A stretch of DNA of 64,000 nucleotides, taken from positions 1-64,000 of the forward strand of contig CAJQUW010005352.1 of the NCBI GenBank assembly GCA_907163375.1. Reading direction: 5' to 3'. Source of the DNA: Prostheceraeus crozeri. Lineage: Eukaryota > Platyhelminthes > Polycladida > Euryleptidae. Of this stretch, positions 62,977 to 64,000 are shown in pieces. The notes under the pieces are model-generated. The model did no database searches and was not told the origin of the DNA. It saw only the letters and a program-made list of their open reading frames with translations. The stretch's first letter is position 1. Every line of letters starts with the position of its first letter. Position numbers and translations under genes: made by a program.

Positions 62977-63459
62977 TTACCGAATCATACTAGGACTTAG
63001 ATATATTCCAGAACCATCCTTAGTTTCTTTAATTTCAATTAAATCATCAACATTGTGGAGAATATTTTTAAGAACTCGTTTTCCTTCATCAACTAATTTT
63101 AATTTACTAATAAAATTATCTACTACTCCTTCACCCCTAGCAACTTTCTCTAACTCTCTATTATGTCGTTTTTGTTCTTCTAATGCTGCCTTCTCTGATT
63201 TATTTTTATTTACTGCTTGGACAATACCAGCTGTCCCACCTGCAACACTTCCTGCTGCAGCTATGCCACCTATTATTAGTGGAATTAATGGGAGAATCCC
63301 GCCATTCTTTTCTTCTTGTAATTGAATATTCTCTATCATTGGTTTACTTATGTAATACTTTTTTTTGTTAATCGTAATAGTTTTAGGGGTATTTTTGTCA
63401 ACAATATTACGTAATTTTAATTCAACAGTTTTATTATTATTACTTTTCGCTTGCGACAT
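62977..63459 (-). CDS. small Polinton protein with hydrophobic Gly/Ala segment
   Basis: 160 residues. A basic N-terminus precedes a hydrophobic stretch at about 53-84 (GGILPLIPLIIGGIAAAGSV) and then a charged helical region (KSEKAALEEQKRHNRELEKV). This resembles the membrane-active or minor virion proteins (adenovirus pVI-like) found in Polintons. It lies upstream of the PLA2/integrase gene on the same strand, perhaps in one transcription unit. Confidence 0.65.
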   Translation of the reverse strand: MSQAKSNNNKTVELKLRNIVDKNTPKTITINKKKYYISKPMIENIQLQEEKNGGILPLIPLIIGGIAAAGSVAGGTAGIVQAVNKNKSEKAALEEQKRHNRELEKVARGEGVVDNFISKLKLVDEGKRVLKNILHNVDDLIEIKETKDGSGIYLSPSMIR

Positions 63460-63636
63460 TTTTAATAAAAAAATTTTAAGTTATCAAAAATTTTAATCTA
63501 TTCTAGTTATGAATAAATTATAAGTTAAGAATTTTTTTAATCTATTCTAGTTATGAAAAATTTTAAGTTACCAAAAAATTTTAAGTTACCAAAAATTTTA
63601 ATCTATTCTAGTTATGAAAAAATTTTAATTAACTTA
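63460..63636. other. AT-rich promoter-side region with short repeats
   Basis: Several copies of TCTATTCTAGTTATGAA and AATTTTAAGTTA blocks lie between the minus-strand gene and the hairpin array. It may hold the divergent promoters of the genes at 63459 and 63833. Confidence 0.5.
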
Positions 63637-63794
63637 TCGGAGCGAAGCTCCTCGAGGCTTTAGCCGATCGGACCAAAGGTCCTCAGGTTACTAACCAATC
63701 GGAGCGAAGCTCCTCGAGGCTTTAGCCGATCGGACCAAAGGTCCTCAGGTTACTAACCAATCGGAGCGAAGCTCCTCGAGGCTTTAGCCGATCG
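63637..63794. repeat. tandem array of hairpin units (62-bp period)
   Basis: Units contain GGAGC-gaa-GCTCC, then GGC-ttta-GCC, then GGACC-aaa-GGTCC and CAGGTTACTAACCA. The first hairpin recurs at 63639, 63701 and 63763. The loop context GCGAAGC is known as an unusually stable DNA mini-hairpin. Confidence 0.9.
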
Positions 63795-63832
63795 TAGATA
63801 TTTTTCCCAAAAGTCAAATTTAATCCTAAAAA

Positions 63833-64000
63833 ATGCCTATAATTTATAAACACAATCTTAAACATTTTGCTTCAAATCAAAAAATTGCTCATGAACCACG
63901 TATGAATCCTGTTTATCATTATGATAATAGAGAAACAGTCGGAACAGAAAAGTTCCTAGGCACCGCAGGTGCCGTTCACACGGAAGGAGCTGGGATCTTC
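63833..64000 (+). CDS. start of an unassigned Polinton gene (cut by window edge)
   Basis: 56 codons from ATG (MPIIYKHNLKHFASNQ) to the window end. Two hairpins inside the frame, GGAAC-agaaaa-GTTCC (63941-63956) and GGCACC-gca-GGTGCC (63959-63973), encode about ten residues. No family can be named from this fragment. Confidence 0.55.
   Translation, partial: MPIIYKHNLKHFASNQKIAHEPRMNPVYHYDNRETVGTEKFLGTAGAVHTEGAGIF

Larger units (their letters stand above)
60278..64000. mobile_element. AT-rich Polinton, terminal part (continues right of window)
   Basis: Tip AGTAATGG at 60278, then a terminal repeat, an adenain-like protease (+), a PLA2-like/integrase gene (-), a small virion-like protein (-), a hairpin array and the start of another plus-strand gene at the edge. 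It is a relative of the element at 1-2154, in opposite orientation. It is better preserved than the left copy, with about one break in the visible part. Hairpin insertions are frequent. Confidence 0.85.

Noticed and set aside
63637-63794. Resemblance to a CRISPR array (regular short repeats)
   Set aside because: The units are fully repeated, without unique spacers, and the setting is eukaryotic.

Overview
The window looks like repeat-rich, AT-rich nuclear DNA from a metazoan. GT-AG introns, TATA boxes, poly(A) signals, a LINE, hAT, Ty1/copia and Crypton-type sequences and several Polinton (Maverick) elements are all visible. I see no ordinary single-copy host gene with confidence, and no tRNA, rRNA or CRISPR array. 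The species cannot be told from the sequence alone.

Layout. (1) 1-2154 is the end of an AT-rich Polinton that continues to the left of the window. (2) 2155-9094 is mostly anonymous DNA with a probable P-element/THAP9-like relic near 6.7 kb. (3) 9101-27285 is an 18.2-kb Polinton-derived element, here called A. It has a perfect 6-bp target duplication (actgca), nearly identical 5-kb inverted arms, and a core carrying only a few genes, chiefly a zinc/coiled-coil protein. (4) 27292-31050 holds a RING-like relic and part of a Ty1/copia element, the latter cut by a 2.3-kb hAT-like element that itself holds a small inverted-repeat element. (5) 31057-55950 is a 24.9-kb, nearly whole Polinton, here called B, inserted in the same copia copy with a perfect 6-bp duplication (gatcta). 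(6) 55957 to about 56570 is the rest of the copia element. (7) 58752-59804 is a Crypton-type tyrosine recombinase. (8) 60278-64000 is the start of a second AT-rich Polinton, related to the one at the left edge and in the opposite orientation.

Element B carries a full virus-like set: protein-primed DNA polymerase, packaging ATPase, adenain-type protease, major capsid protein, basic core proteins, DDE integrase with a chromodomain, and a series of unassigned small genes. Many minus-strand genes abut or overlap by a few bases. Unusual cargo includes a TATA-binding-protein-like gene, now split by a LINE, beside two tandem paralogues that faintly resemble the coactivator PC4. A and B share arm sequence, a CRE/E-box/TATA promoter module and the zinc/coiled-coil gene, so A looks like a stripped-down relative of B that may depend on it.

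The AT-rich outer Polintons are dotted with short GC-rich hairpins, mostly in pairs. Comparing the two copies shows two sites where one copy holds a 30- or 33-bp double hairpin that the other lacks, one of them in frame inside the protease gene. The same copy has a parvovirus-like phospholipase A2 motif in the same reading frame directly ahead of the integrase. These double hairpins, the TBP/PC4-like pair, the shared zinc/coiled-coil family and the PLA2-integrase arrangement are the strongest candidates for something not yet described.
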